A DNA stretch of 64,000 nucleotides, from positions 5,332,001 to 5,396,000 of the forward strand of contig NZ_CP132339.1 of NCBI RefSeq assembly GCF_030944405.1, in the 5' to 3' direction. Position 1 is the first letter of the stretch; each line of letters starts with the position of its first letter. A model generated the notes under the pieces. That model saw only the letters and a list, made by a program, of their open reading frames with translations. It did no database searches and was not told where the DNA came from. The DNA is from Janthinobacterium sp. J1-1 (GTDB taxonomy: Bacteria > Pseudomonadota > Gammaproteobacteria > Burkholderiales > Burkholderiaceae_D). Position numbers and translations under genes: made by a program. This document shows positions 25,679-34,673 of this stretch, in pieces.

Positions 25679-26179
25679 ATGAGAATTCTAAAAGAATCGT
25701 CACGCGGCCTGGACAAGCTGGATCGGCACATCCTGCGCATCCTGCAACAGGACGGCCGCATCTCGATGAAAGACCTCGGTGAGCAGGTGGGTTTGTCGAT
25801 CACGCCCTGCATCGAACGGGTCAAGCGCATGGAGCGCGACGGCGTCATCACGGGCTACCACGCCAAGGTCAATCCGGCCGCGCTGGGGGCAAAATTGCTG
25901 GTCTTTGTCGAGATTACCCTCAATCAAAAATCGGCGTCGGCCTTCGAGCAATTTCGCCGCGAAGTGCTGCAGATTCCCGAGGTGCAGGAATGCCATCTGG
26001 TGTCAGGCGATTTCGACTACCTGATCAAGGCGCGCATCCATGAAATGGCGGAGTACCGCAAATTGCTGGGCGACATGCTGCTGCAGCTGCCGGGCGCGGC
26101 GCAATCGAAAAGCTATGTGGTAATGGAAGAAATCAAGGAAACCCTGGCGGTCTCGACCGAAGTGCTGCAGGGCCGCTGA
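25679..26179 (+). CDS. Lrp/AsnC-family transcriptional regulator
   Basis: This 166-residue protein has an N-terminal winged helix-turn-helix (LDRHILRILQQDGRISMKDL, then GLSITPCIERVKRMERDGVI) and a C-terminal RAM ligand domain (VQECHLVSGDFDYLIKARIH). It is close in style to Lrp itself. It diverges from dadA across a 115-bp AT-rich gap. In related bacteria Lrp-type proteins activate dadAX in response to alanine or leucine, so it most likely regulates dadA-dadX and itself. Confidence 0.92.
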   Translation: MRILKESSRGLDKLDRHILRILQQDGRISMKDLGEQVGLSITPCIERVKRMERDGVITGYHAKVNPAALGAKLLVFVEITLNQKSASAFEQFRREVLQIPEVQECHLVSGDFDYLIKARIHEMAEYRKLLGDMLLQLPGAAQSKSYVVMEEIKETLAVSTEVLQGR

Positions 26180-26329
26180 AAAGTAGCGACTACCGGCACC
26201 ATCGGTATCGATTTGCGCGCCTTTATAGAATCCGGTAGCACATCGTTACAAACGCAAGCACACTCCCCCTCGACATCACGCCCGTCCCCTCTGAGATTGG
26301 AAGCAGTGATGCGCACCGGGACTACTGCT

Positions 26330-26677
26330 ATGAACACATTCTTGAAACTGGCGTTTTCTTGCCTCGCGGGCCTCAGCGTGGCCATGTGCACCGCCAGCGA
26401 ATACACCGTCAACCGCGCGCCCGCCAACGGCGCCATCTACCAGAATATTACTGTCGGCAAGACCACCCGCCTCGACCTCGACGCGGCCTTGGGCAGCGCC
26501 ACGGTGGTCAGTTTCGACCCCGGCTATGAAGTCTGGGTCTACAAGAACCAACTGCAAGCGCCGTCCGCCAGCCGCTACCTGCCTCTGCTCAACGCCAAGG
26601 GCACGCGCGAAGTGGCCGTCATGTTCGACCGCGCCGGGGTGGTCAGGAAATTCCGCATCCACGAGCCGCGCGAATAG
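26330..26677 (+). CDS. Small exported protein with SmpA/OmlA-like fold
   Basis: This 115-residue protein starts MNTFLKLAFSCLAGLSVAMC at 26330 and has a signal peptide. The mature part follows the SmpA/BamE-like pattern: IYQNITVGKTTRLDLDAALG, then a strand region VWVYKN, and EVAVMFDRAGVVRKFRIHEP at the end. The Cys at about residue 20 could be a lipobox Cys (LSVAMCTA), although the position before it is not ideal. It probably acts at the outer membrane or in the periplasm. A longer frame from 26213 exists but adds no conserved sequence. Confidence 0.65.
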   Translation: MNTFLKLAFSCLAGLSVAMCTASEYTVNRAPANGAIYQNITVGKTTRLDLDAALGSATVVSFDPGYEVWVYKNQLQAPSASRYLPLLNAKGTREVAVMFDRAGVVRKFRIHEPRE

Positions 26678-26680
26678 CGT

Positions 26681-27594
26681 CTATTGCAGCGCCGGCAACG
26701 CACCGGCCAGCACCTTGCGCGGCTGCGCCCGCGCCACCGGCCCGCTTTCTTCTGCCAGCAGGAAGGCACCCACCACGGCCGTCATCTGCACGGCCTGCTC
26801 CTTCAATCGTTCGGCCGCCGCGGCCGTGTCCTGCACCATGGCGGCATTTTCCTGCGTCATCTGATCCAGGTGGCACACGACGGTATTGATTTGCGCGATG
26901 CCCTCGCTCTGCTCGCCGGCCGCCACGCTGATTTCACCGATGATGGCCGCCACCTGCGCCACGCTGCCGACGATGTCGTGCATGGTATTGCCCGCCTCCT
27001 TGACCAGGCGCCCGCCCTGGCCGCTTCGACGGCGGCGTTCAAGGCCAGGATATTGGTCTGGAAAGCAATCGCGTCGATGGTGCCGAGGATGTCGGCGATC
27101 TTGCGCGAACTGGCGTGTATCACGTCCATGGTGTCGACCACCCTGGCCACCACCTCGGCGCGGCGCCCTGCCACCGTGGAGGCCGAGACCGACAGCTCGC
27201 TGGCCTGCCTGGCGGCGGCCGCCGTCTGCCCGACGCCCTCGGTCAGCTCTTCCATGGAAGCGGCGGTCCGCTCCAGGTTCGACGCCTGCTCTTCAGTGCG
27301 GGTGCTGAGACTGGCATTGGCCGAAGCGATCTCGATCGCGCCGGAGGTGATCGCATGCGCACTGGCACGCACCTGCCCCACCAGATTCGCCAGAGCAAGA
27401 CGCATGGCGCCCAGCGAGCCCATCACGCTGCCCGGCGGCACCCCTGCTGCGCTTGACCCGGCCAGGCTGTGGACAACGCGTATTGGCTGAAAACTGTCTC
27501 GCTGTCGCTGCGAGGCGACAGCGAGCGCGATCTTAATGCCACGCAGCAACCCTCTAAATTTTATTTTATTTGATTTATTTAATTTTAAATTCAA
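26681..27594 (-). pseudogene. Decayed chemoreceptor: no sensor, hairpin tip deleted, frameshifted
   Basis: The reverse strand encodes only the signalling part of a methyl-accepting chemotaxis protein. Upstream there is a short degenerate HAMP-like stretch ([20 protein letters not shown]) and no membrane helix. The methylation helix ([20 protein letters not shown]) and [18 protein letters not shown] are present. Then at about 27010 the frame breaks, and the protein resumes in another frame as [20 protein letters not shown]. About 42 residues, including the conserved [12 protein letters not shown] tip that contacts CheA and CheW, are deleted. The region after the break runs to the stop at 26681. 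It cannot signal as it stands. Confidence 0.85.
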
Positions 27595-27745
27595 ACTATT
27601 CGTGTACTATTGTGAAAATATGTGAAATTTAATTTAATTTGACAGACCTGATGTTCTACCTTCCCATCACCATATGCCGTTCTTGCTGGCTGCCCCAGCA
27701 ACCCGATCCGGCGCGGTCTGGCAATCAAGAAACATGGAGAGCGCA

Positions 27746-29467
27746 ATGAACCACACGACAACGAGGGCGATAGGGCCGGCATGCGACATGGATAGCACCG
27801 GGCTGGTCAGGACACTGACCCGCACGCAGGGACTGCTGAAGTTTGATGCGCGCGGCATCGTGTGCGACGCGAACCAGCTTGCGCTGGACTTGTTCGGCTA
27901 TCAGCGCGACGAACTGGTGGGCCAACATCACAATGTGCTGTGTCTCGCCACGCAGGAGCGCACGGGCGCAGAGCTGGAACTCTGGCGCCAGCTGGCAGCG
28001 GGCCAGTCGCAGTCAGGCAAATACCGCCGCATGGACCGGCAAGGCCGCGAGCTGTGGGTACACGCTCATTACGTAGCGCTGCCGGGCGATGGCGGGCCGG
28101 TCGATCAGGTCATAGCCTTGCTCGACGACATCAGCGCCGACATGCGCGCGCAACTGGACTTTTCTGGCAAGATCCAGGCCATCGAACGGGTCCAGGCGGT
28201 GATCGAGTTCAATCTGCAGGGCCAGATCCTGCGCGCCAACGACAATTTCCTGCGCGCCTTCAGCTATCAGGAGCAGGAACTGCTCGGGCAGCACCACCGC
28301 ATGTTCTGTACCGACGAGGATGCGCAAGCGGCCGACTACCGGCAGTTCTGGGACAACCTCGGACACGGCCAGTTCCAGTCCGGCGAATTTCGCCGCATCG
28401 ACAAGCACGGACGCGAAGTATGGATACAGGCATCGTATAACCCCATCCTCGATGCCGGCGGCAAACCCGTGAAAGTGGTCAAGTTTGCCACCGATATTAC
28501 CGCCGCCAAGCGTCTCAGTTCGGACACGGCCGGCAAGATCGACGCCATCGCGCGTTCCCAGGGCGTGATCGAATTCGATATGCAAGGCAATATACTCACG
28601 GCGAATGGCAATTTCCTGCGCGCCGTCGGGTATACGCTGGACGAGGTCGTGGGGCAGCACCACAGCATGTTCTGCGACCCGCAACTGGTGCAGAGCGAAG
28701 ACTATCGCCACTTCTGGGCAGACCTGGGTGAAGGCAAGTTCAAGAGCGCCCGCTTCCACCGGCTGGGCAAGCATGGCGCCGCCATCTGGCTGCAGGCCAC
28801 CTACAATCCCGTGCTCGACACCGACGGCCGCGTCTTCAAGGTCGTCAAGTTTGCGATGGACATTACCCAGCAGGTCAAGCGCGAGCAGACCATCTGCAGC
28901 CGCGTCGCCGGCATGGGCGATGTCATGCAAGAACTTGCCGGCGCAATCGACAGCATCGGCAAGAGCGCCGCGCATGCGAACATCATCGCTCAGCAGACCG
29001 AGCAGTACGCACAGCAGGGGCGTGTATTGCTGGGCCAGTCGATCGAATCAATCCTGGAAATCCAGAAATCGTCGCAGGATGTGCACGACATCGTCAATAC
29101 CATCAGCGAAATTGCCATCCAGACCAACTTGCTGGCCTTTAATGCGGCCGTCGAGGCGGCACGTGCCGGCGTGCACGGCCAGGGCTTTGCCGTGGTCGCC
29201 GACGAGGTTCGCAAGCTGGCGGAAAAATCGGGCACCGCCGCACGCAATATTGCACGCCTGATCGATACGACCATCAGCCGCGTCGACCAGTCCGGCAAGC
29301 TGTCCGAACAAGTGCGCCAGTCCTTCGAACAGATTCGCATGTCAGTGCATAACACCACCAAGTCCATCGGACTGATCGACGAGGCCACGGCAACCCAGGT
29401 CGATTCGAGCCGGCATGTAACGCAACTGCTGGCGGAGCTGCGTGCATCGACTACCCCGGCGCACTGA
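27746..29467 (+). CDS. Cytoplasmic chemoreceptor with three PAS domains
   Basis: This 573-residue protein without membrane helices has PAS1 at about 20-140, PAS2 at about 150-260 and PAS3 at about 275-385, then a short MCP signalling domain with an intact tip ([20 protein letters not shown] then FAVVADEVRKLAEKSG). PAS2 and PAS3 are close repeats: both have VIEF..QG.IL.AN.NFLRA, GQHH.MFC and EVWIQASYNP / AIWLQATYNP. The layout resembles BdlA-type and aerotaxis-like soluble receptors, so a redox or haem/flavin signal is likely but not shown. ATG 27746 follows GGAGAGCGCA. The gene for a triple-CheW protein starts two bases after its stop. The upstream gap is unusually AT-rich. Confidence 0.93.
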   Translation: MNHTTTRAIGPACDMDSTGLVRTLTRTQGLLKFDARGIVCDANQLALDLFGYQRDELVGQHHNVLCLATQERTGAELELWRQLAAGQSQSGKYRRMDRQGRELWVHAHYVALPGDGGPVDQVIALLDDISADMRAQLDFSGKIQAIERVQAVIEFNLQGQILRANDNFLRAFSYQEQELLGQHHRMFCTDEDAQAADYRQFWDNLGHGQFQSGEFRRIDKHGREVWIQASYNPILDAGGKPVKVVKFATDITAAKRLSSDTAGKIDAIARSQGVIEFDMQGNILTANGNFLRAVGYTLDEVVGQHHSMFCDPQLVQSEDYRHFWADLGEGKFKSARFHRLGKHGAAIWLQATYNPVLDTDGRVFKVVKFAMDITQQVKREQTICSRVAGMGDVMQELAGAIDSIGKSAAHANIIAQQTEQYAQQGRVLLGQSIESILEIQKSSQDVHDIVNTISEIAIQTNLLAFNAAVEAARAGVHGQGFAVVADEVRKLAEKSGTAARNIARLIDTTISRVDQSGKLSEQVRQSFEQIRMSVHNTTKSIGLIDEATATQVDSSRHVTQLLAELRASTTPAH

Positions 29468-29469
29468 CC

Positions 29470-30852
29470 ATGGCAACCAGACACTATGCACAGGTGCGCA
29501 TCGGTCCGCTATATCTGGGCATCGCGGCGTCTCATGTACGCCATGCGCTGCCGCGCCCCGCCGACCTGCAGCCCATGCCGCCTGGCGGCGGTCCCCTGGC
29601 CGGCGTGTTTTCCTACCAGGGCCAGGCAGTACCACTGATCGACCTGCGCCGCTGGCTCAATCAGCCTGCCGATACGGACTGCCCCTATATGGTCGTGCTG
29701 GCAGCCGATGGCCGCCTGGCCGCCCTGGCCGTCGATGCCATCGCCAGCGTACGGGAAATCGAGGCCGCTCACATAGAACAGGTAAGCCATAGCGAGGATA
29801 CCGACCATTTTTTCCGCTACGTCGCGCGGCCCGCCGGCGACGACAAGATACTGAACCTGCTGGAGCCCGAGCGCCTGATGCGCCGTGCACAAGCGTGGAG
29901 CGATCAGGCCGGCACGCCCACTGTGAACGACCTGCCAGGCGCATTGGCGGCAGCCGGCGACAGTGTATCGCTGGCAACGTTCGAGCTGTCAGGCCGCGTG
30001 CTGGCGCTGCCGTCGACACTGATTGCGGCAGTGTTGCCTTGCCCGCCCCTCGACACCGTGTTCGGCTGGAATGGACAACTGGCGGGGGTGATCCACTGGC
30101 GCGGACGCGAAGTGTATGTCCTCAATGGCGCCATGTTCGACGGCGTCCTGCCGGCGCCAGCGGTGCTGCCGCCACTGCTGGCCGTACTGGAGCGCGACGG
30201 TCGCTGCCTGGGGGTGCGCCTGGACCGAACCCTGGCCGTCGCGGCAGTGCCTTCCGGCCAGATCCAGTACGGCACGGGCGGCCCCTGCGCCCATGCGCTG
30301 GTGACGGCAACGGTCACGCTACCACCCGGACCACCGCAACTGGTGCTCGATGACGCGGCACTGATGGCACTGTGTCCGCAGGCATCGCAAGCAAGCACAC
30401 CCTCGGCGCCGGCGGCGGACACGCGCAGCGCCGACGCCTACATCGTCTGCGACGCAGGTGTGGAACTGGCCCTGCCGATGGCATCCATCGTCACCATCAT
30501 CGTACCGCCCGCGGACATGCAGGCACCGACGTTCAATGCCACTGGCGCGCCCGACGGCAGTTGTACCTGGCAAGGGCGCATGCTGCCCCTGGTCGCGCTC
30601 GGCCCCGATGGCGTGCCGATCGAACGTATCGTGGTGCTCGAACACGGCGCGCGCCAGGTTGGCGTGGCGGTACGCAATCTCGTCACGCTGGTGCCAGCCC
30701 ATGCCGCGATCAAACTGTCTTACCGTCAGTTCGGTGGCGGCACACACACGGTGATCACGGTCGACACGCCCGCAGGGCAGGCCAGCTATCGGGTGCTGGA
30801 CCCGGCCACGCTGACAGCGCCTGGTGTCCTGTCCTCGAACAGCTTGCGATAA
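29470..30852 (+). CDS. Protein of three tandem CheW domains
   Basis: This 460-residue protein is made of three CheW-like modules: about 5-150 (YAQVRIGPLYLGIAASHVRH, GVFSYQGQAVPLIDLRRWL), about 165-300 (LATFELSGRVLALPSTLIAA, GVIHWRGREVYVLNG) and about 325-455 (AYIVCDAGVELALPMASIV, CTWQGRMLPLVALG). Ordinary CheW has one. It begins two bases after the stop of the three-PAS chemoreceptor, so the two are made together and probably act together, the CheW modules linking several receptors or CheA molecules in a cytoplasmic array. No CheA, CheR or CheB gene is nearby. Its 3' end overlaps the convergent AraC-type gene by 67 bases. Confidence 0.9.
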   Translation: MATRHYAQVRIGPLYLGIAASHVRHALPRPADLQPMPPGGGPLAGVFSYQGQAVPLIDLRRWLNQPADTDCPYMVVLAADGRLAALAVDAIASVREIEAAHIEQVSHSEDTDHFFRYVARPAGDDKILNLLEPERLMRRAQAWSDQAGTPTVNDLPGALAAAGDSVSLATFELSGRVLALPSTLIAAVLPCPPLDTVFGWNGQLAGVIHWRGREVYVLNGAMFDGVLPAPAVLPPLLAVLERDGRCLGVRLDRTLAVAAVPSGQIQYGTGGPCAHALVTATVTLPPGPPQLVLDDAALMALCPQASQASTPSAPAADTRSADAYIVCDAGVELALPMASIVTIIVPPADMQAPTFNATGAPDGSCTWQGRMLPLVALGPDGVPIERIVVLEHGARQVGVAVRNLVTLVPAHAAIKLSYRQFGGGTHTVITVDTPAGQASYRVLDPATLTAPGVLSSNSLR

Positions 30853-31799
30853 GCCGATGGCGACATCTGCAACGCGGCCCGAAAATGCTGGCGCAGCGAC
30901 AGGGCCGTGCCAAAGCCGGCCGCTTGCGCCACCATATCGATCGAGACGGCACTTTTTTCCAGCATGCCCTGCGCGTGCGCCAGGCGCTGGGCCAGCAGCC
31001 ATTGCTTGAACGAGGTCCCGGTCGCCTGGCGAAAATGCCGGGTAAAATTGCGCCGGCTCATGGCGGCCCGTTCGGCCAGCGCATCGATGCTGTGCACGGC
31101 GCCCAGGTGTGCGCTCACATGGGCCAGCACCTCGGCAAAGCGTCCTTCGCTGCCCGACACCGGCAGCGGCCGCTCGATAAATTGCGCCTGGCCACCCTGC
31201 CGGTGCGGCGCCACCAGCAGCCGGCGCGCCACGCGGTTGGCCAGTTCGGCGCCGGCCAGCTGGCGCAGCAGATACAAACAGCAATCGAGGCCGGCGGCCA
31301 CGCCGGCCGAGGTCAGCACCTCGCCATCATCGACATACAGCATTTCCTGCTCCACCATCACCCGCGGATGGCGCGCCGCCAGCATCGCCGCCATGCCCCA
31401 GTGGGTGGTGGCCCGCTTGCCATCGAGCAACCCCGCCTGCGCCAGCGGAAACGCGCCCAGGCACAGGCCCACCATGCGTGCGCCGCGCCGGTGGGCGCCC
31501 TGCAGCGCCGTCACCAGCGATGCCGGCGCCGCGCGGCAATCGTCATGCCAGGACGGCATGATGACGATATCGGCCGTCTCCAGCAGCGACAGGTCATGCC
31601 CGGGCACGATGGCAAAGCCGGCCGCGGTGGGCAGCGGCGCGGCAATGGCGGCGCAGACCTTGACGGCAAACAGCGCCGCGTCGGGCTCGCCCACCTGCGC
31701 GCCAAACACCAGGCAAGGCACGGACAAATGAAACGGCGTGATGCCGTCATAGGCGATCACGGCAACTTGCAAGGGACGGCGAACGGAGAGTGTGAGCAT
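30786..31799 (-). CDS. GATase1-like AraC-family regulator
   Basis: This 337-residue regulator has an N-terminal DJ-1/PfpI glutamine-amidotransferase-like domain (VAVIAYDGITPFHLSVPCLV, GLCLGAFPLAQAGLLDGKRA with a nucleophile-like Cys, TTHWG) and two C-terminal AraC helix-turn-helix units (SIDALAERAAMSRRNFTRHF and SIDMVAQAAGFGTALSLRQH). It belongs to the FtrA/CdhR-like type. MLTLSVRRPLQVAVIAY at 31799 is the chosen start. It diverges from a cysteine hydrolase gene with a gap of about 95 bases and probably controls it. Confidence 0.9.
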   Translation of the reverse strand: MLTLSVRRPLQVAVIAYDGITPFHLSVPCLVFGAQVGEPDAALFAVKVCAAIAAPLPTAAGFAIVPGHDLSLLETADIVIMPSWHDDCRAAPASLVTALQGAHRRGARMVGLCLGAFPLAQAGLLDGKRATTHWGMAAMLAARHPRVMVEQEMLYVDDGEVLTSAGVAAGLDCCLYLLRQLAGAELANRVARRLLVAPHRQGGQAQFIERPLPVSGSEGRFAEVLAHVSAHLGAVHSIDALAERAAMSRRNFTRHFRQATGTSFKQWLLAQRLAHAQGMLEKSAVSIDMVAQAAGFGTALSLRQHFRAALQMSPSAYRKLFEDRTPGAVSVAGSSTR

Positions 31800-31893
31800 G
31801 GCCCGATTGTATCGCAGACAGGCCTTCAGGCCACTGTCGGGCGCGTGCCGCATGGCTCAGAATGGTCCTCAGTCCACCTTGAAAGGAAACGCC

Positions 31894-32520
31894 ATGTCCA
31901 ACGCCACCCCGCGCCGCGCCCTGCTGGTCATCGATGTCCAGAACGAATATTTTACCGGCCAGCTGCCGATCGAATATCCACCGGTCGAACTTTCCCTGCC
32001 GAATATCACGGCCGCCATGCACGCCGCCCGCGCGGCCGGCGTGCCCGTGATCGTGGTGCAGCACGACGCGCCGGAAGGCTCGCCGGTTTTCGCCAAGGGC
32101 AGCGCCAGCTGGCAGTTGCACCCGCAAGTGGCCGCCATCGAAGCCGACCATCATCTCCACAAGACCATGGGCAGTGCCTTTGCCGGCACGGATCTGCGTA
32201 CATGGCTCTCTGCCAAGAACATCGACACGCTGACCATCGTCGGCTACATGACGCACAATTGCGACGCGGCCACCATCTACCAGGCATCGCACGACGGCTT
32301 GCAGGTGGAATTCCTGATCGACGCCAGCGGTTCCCTGCCCTACGCTAACGCGGCCGGCCAGGCCAGCGCCGAGGAAATCCATCGCGTCTACCGCACCGTG
32401 TTCCATTCAAACTTTGCCGCCGTGGCCAGCACGGCCGACTGGCTCAAGGCGGTGCAGGAAGGCCAGCCTTTGGCCAAGGACAATATTTATCTGTCCAGCC
32501 AGCGCGCGCGCCAGGCTTGA
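31894..32520 (+). CDS. Cysteine hydrolase, isochorismatase family
   Basis: This 208-residue enzyme has the catalytic triad of the family: Asp in LLVIDVQNEYF, a Lys expected in HLHKTMGSAFAGT, and Cys in YMTHNCDAATIYQAS. It hydrolyses amides or related bonds, and the substrate cannot be told from sequence. AAGGAAA precedes the ATG at 31894. It is divergent from a GATase1-AraC regulator, a frequent pairing in which the regulator senses the substrate or product. Confidence 0.9.
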   Translation: MSNATPRRALLVIDVQNEYFTGQLPIEYPPVELSLPNITAAMHAARAAGVPVIVVQHDAPEGSPVFAKGSASWQLHPQVAAIEADHHLHKTMGSAFAGTDLRTWLSAKNIDTLTIVGYMTHNCDAATIYQASHDGLQVEFLIDASGSLPYANAAGQASAEEIHRVYRTVFHSNFAAVASTADWLKAVQEGQPLAKDNIYLSSQRARQA

Positions 32521-32546
32521 AAAGCTGCCGGCAGGTATGATGCGCC

Positions 32547-33098
32547 ATGCTCAAATACCTGCTGATTTTTCCCGCTACCCTGCTGCTGGCGTCGGCGGCC
32601 ATCGTTGCCGCCGGTCTCGATGACCAGATCGCGCCGGCCGACATGATCGTGGTGCCCGGCAATACGGTGGCGCCGGACGGCACGCCCAGCCCGCGCCTGC
32701 AGGCGCGGCTCGATGTGGCGCTACAACAATTCAGGAACCGGCAGGCGCCGCGCATTTTCGTCAGCGGCGGCACCGGCAAGGAAGGGTTTGACGAAGCGGC
32801 CGCCATGGCCGGCTATCTGAAACGCCAGGGCGTGCCGGCGGCGGCGATTATCGAAGACAACCAGGGCCGGACCACGGAAGCGACGGCAAGGAACGCCGCC
32901 ATCTACCTGCAAGCGCATGGCTTGACCACCGCCATGGTGGCCACCCAATACTTTCATGTGCCGCGCTTCCGGCTGGCGCTGGAGCGCGCCGGCGTCACTG
33001 TCAGCGCCCAGGTGCACGCCCCCTATGGCGAGCTGCGCGACCTGTACTCGACACCGCGCGAAGCCATCGGCTACGCGGTGTACTATCTGAAAAAGTGA
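32547..33098 (+). CDS. YdcF family (DUF218) protein
   Basis: A 183-residue protein starts MLKYLLIFPATLLLASAAIV, an N-terminal membrane anchor or signal. The DUF218 core follows: ADMIVVPGNTV, RIFVSGGTGKEGFDEAAAMA, IEDNQGRTTEATARNAAIYL, and ATQYFHVPRFRLALERAG. Members are thought to act on envelope or nucleotide-linked substrates, and the exact reaction is not known. Its stop lies four bases before the end of the convergent glpK gene. Confidence 0.85.
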   Translation: MLKYLLIFPATLLLASAAIVAAGLDDQIAPADMIVVPGNTVAPDGTPSPRLQARLDVALQQFRNRQAPRIFVSGGTGKEGFDEAAAMAGYLKRQGVPAAAIIEDNQGRTTEATARNAAIYLQAHGLTTAMVATQYFHVPRFRLALERAGVTVSAQVHAPYGELRDLYSTPREAIGYAVYYLKK

Positions 33099-33102
33099 TA
33101 CC

Positions 33103-34596
33103 TCATTCGCTCCAGTCGCGCGACCGTTCCACCGCCCGTTGCCATTTATGCAGGCGCGTCAGCCGCTCGTCGTCCGCCATTTTTGGGTCGAAACGGCGCG
33201 CCACCCGCCATTGCGAGGCGATCTCGTCGAGCGAACTCCAGAAGCCCACGGCCAGGCCGGCCAGGTAGGCCGCGCCCAGCGCCGTCGTTTCCGTCACTTC
33301 GGGTCGCACCACCGGCACGTTCAGGATGTCTGACTGGAACTGCATCAGCATGTCGTTGCGGGCGGCGCCACCATCGACGCGCAGTTCGGATAGCGCAATA
33401 CCGGCGTCATCCTGCATCGCCGACAGCACGTCGACGTTCTGGTAGGCCACGCCTTCGAGCGCCGCGCGCGCGATATGCGCCTTGCCGGTGCCGCGCGTGA
33501 TGCCGATCAGGGTGCCGCGCGCATACGGGTCCCAGTACGGCGCGCCCAGGCCGGCAAACGCCGGCACGAAGACCAGGCCGCCCGTGTCGGGCACGCTGGT
33601 GGCCAGCGCTTCGACTTCGGACGAGTGCTCGATGATGCCCAGGCCATCGCGCATCCATTGCACGGCGGCACCGGCGACAAAAGCGCTGCCTTCGAGCAGG
33701 TAATCGGTGCTGTCGGGGCCGTTACCGAGGCGCCAGCCGACCGTGCTCAGCAAGCGGTTTTTCGATGGCAGCGGCTTCTTGCCGACATTCATCAGCATGA
33801 AGCAGCCGGTGCCATAGGTATTTTTCGCCATGCCCGGTTTCAAACAGGCCTGGCCGAAGGTGGCGGCCTGCTGGTCGCCCGCGATGCCGGCGATCGGCAA
33901 GGACACGCCCAGCAACTCGGCATGCGTGTGGGCGGCCACGCCGCTCGACGGCACCACTTGCGGCAACAAGGAGGCGGGAATATCGAGCAGCGCCAGCAGG
34001 TCGCCATCCCATTGCTGGGCATGAATATTGAACAGCATGGTGCGCGAGGCATTGCTGGTGTCGGTAAGATGGGCGCCGCTCAGCTTCCAGATCAGCCAGC
34101 TGTCGATGGTGCCGAAGGCCAGCTCGCCCCGTTCGGCCCGCGCGCGGGCGCCGGGCACGTTGTCGAGCAGCCATTTGAGTTTGGTGGCGGAAAAATACGC
34201 GTCCAGCACCAGCCCGGTTTTTTGCTGGATCAGTTCGGCCTTGCCTTCCGCCTGCAATTGCTCGCAGAAGGCGGCGTTGCGGCGGTCTTGCCAGACGATG
34301 GCGTTGGCCACCGGCTGGCCCGTGGCGCGGTCCCACAGCACCGTGGTTTCGCGCTGGTTGGCGACGCCGATGGCTGCCACGTCCGCTGCAGCCACGCCGC
34401 TGTCGCGCATGACCTGGCGCAGCACGCCCAGCTGCGAGTCCCAGATCTCGTTCGCGTCGTGTTCGACCCAACCCGGCTGCGGAAAGATCTGGCGAAATTC
34501 GCCCTGGGCGCAGGCGTGCAGGTGGCCGGCATGGTCAAACAGGATGGCGCGCGAACTGGTGGTGCCCTGGTCTAAAGCGAGTATGTATTTAGTCAT
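33103..34596 (-). CDS. glpK: Glycerol kinase
   Basis: This 497-residue FGGY-family kinase makes sn-glycerol 3-phosphate from glycerol and ATP. Signatures are the N-terminal ATP-binding [30 protein letters not shown], the FGGY block [20 protein letters not shown], and [20 protein letters not shown]. It has the usual length. It is the last gene of the glycerol cluster and is separated from glpV by a terminator hairpin, so it may be made at a lower level or from its own promoter. Confidence 0.96.
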   Translation of the reverse strand: MTKYILALDQGTTSSRAILFDHAGHLHACAQGEFRQIFPQPGWVEHDANEIWDSQLGVLRQVMRDSGVAAADVAAIGVANQRETTVLWDRATGQPVANAIVWQDRRNAAFCEQLQAEGKAELIQQKTGLVLDAYFSATKLKWLLDNVPGARARAERGELAFGTIDSWLIWKLSGAHLTDTSNASRTMLFNIHAQQWDGDLLALLDIPASLLPQVVPSSGVAAHTHAELLGVSLPIAGIAGDQQAATFGQACLKPGMAKNTYGTGCFMLMNVGKKPLPSKNRLLSTVGWRLGNGPDSTDYLLEGSAFVAGAAVQWMRDGLGIIEHSSEVEALATSVPDTGGLVFVPAFAGLGAPYWDPYARGTLIGITRGTGKAHIARAALEGVAYQNVDVLSAMQDDAGIALSELRVDGGAARNDMLMQFQSDILNVPVVRPEVTETTALGAAYLAGLAVGFWSSLDEIASQWRVARRFDPKMADDERLTRLHKWQRAVERSRDWSE

Positions 34597-34610
34597 TGTC
34601 TGCTACTACA

Positions 34611-34654
34611 AAAAAACCGGTAAAAACAGGCGCAAGCGACTGGGTGCTTGCGCC
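34611..34654 (-). terminator. Terminator between glpV and glpK
   Basis: A perfect 9-bp stem, GGCGCAAGC / GCTTGCGCC (34629-34654, eight-base loop), is followed on the reverse strand by TGTTTTT and then a second T-run. It lies just past the glpV stop and should end or attenuate the glp transcript before glpK. Confidence 0.75.
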
Positions 34655-34673
34655 CTCATGACAGCGCGGCAGT

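Noticed and set aside
27548..27650. AT-rich gap as evidence for a foreign insertion
   Set aside because: There are no inverted ends or duplications around it. It is more simply the promoter region of the three-PAS receptor gene.
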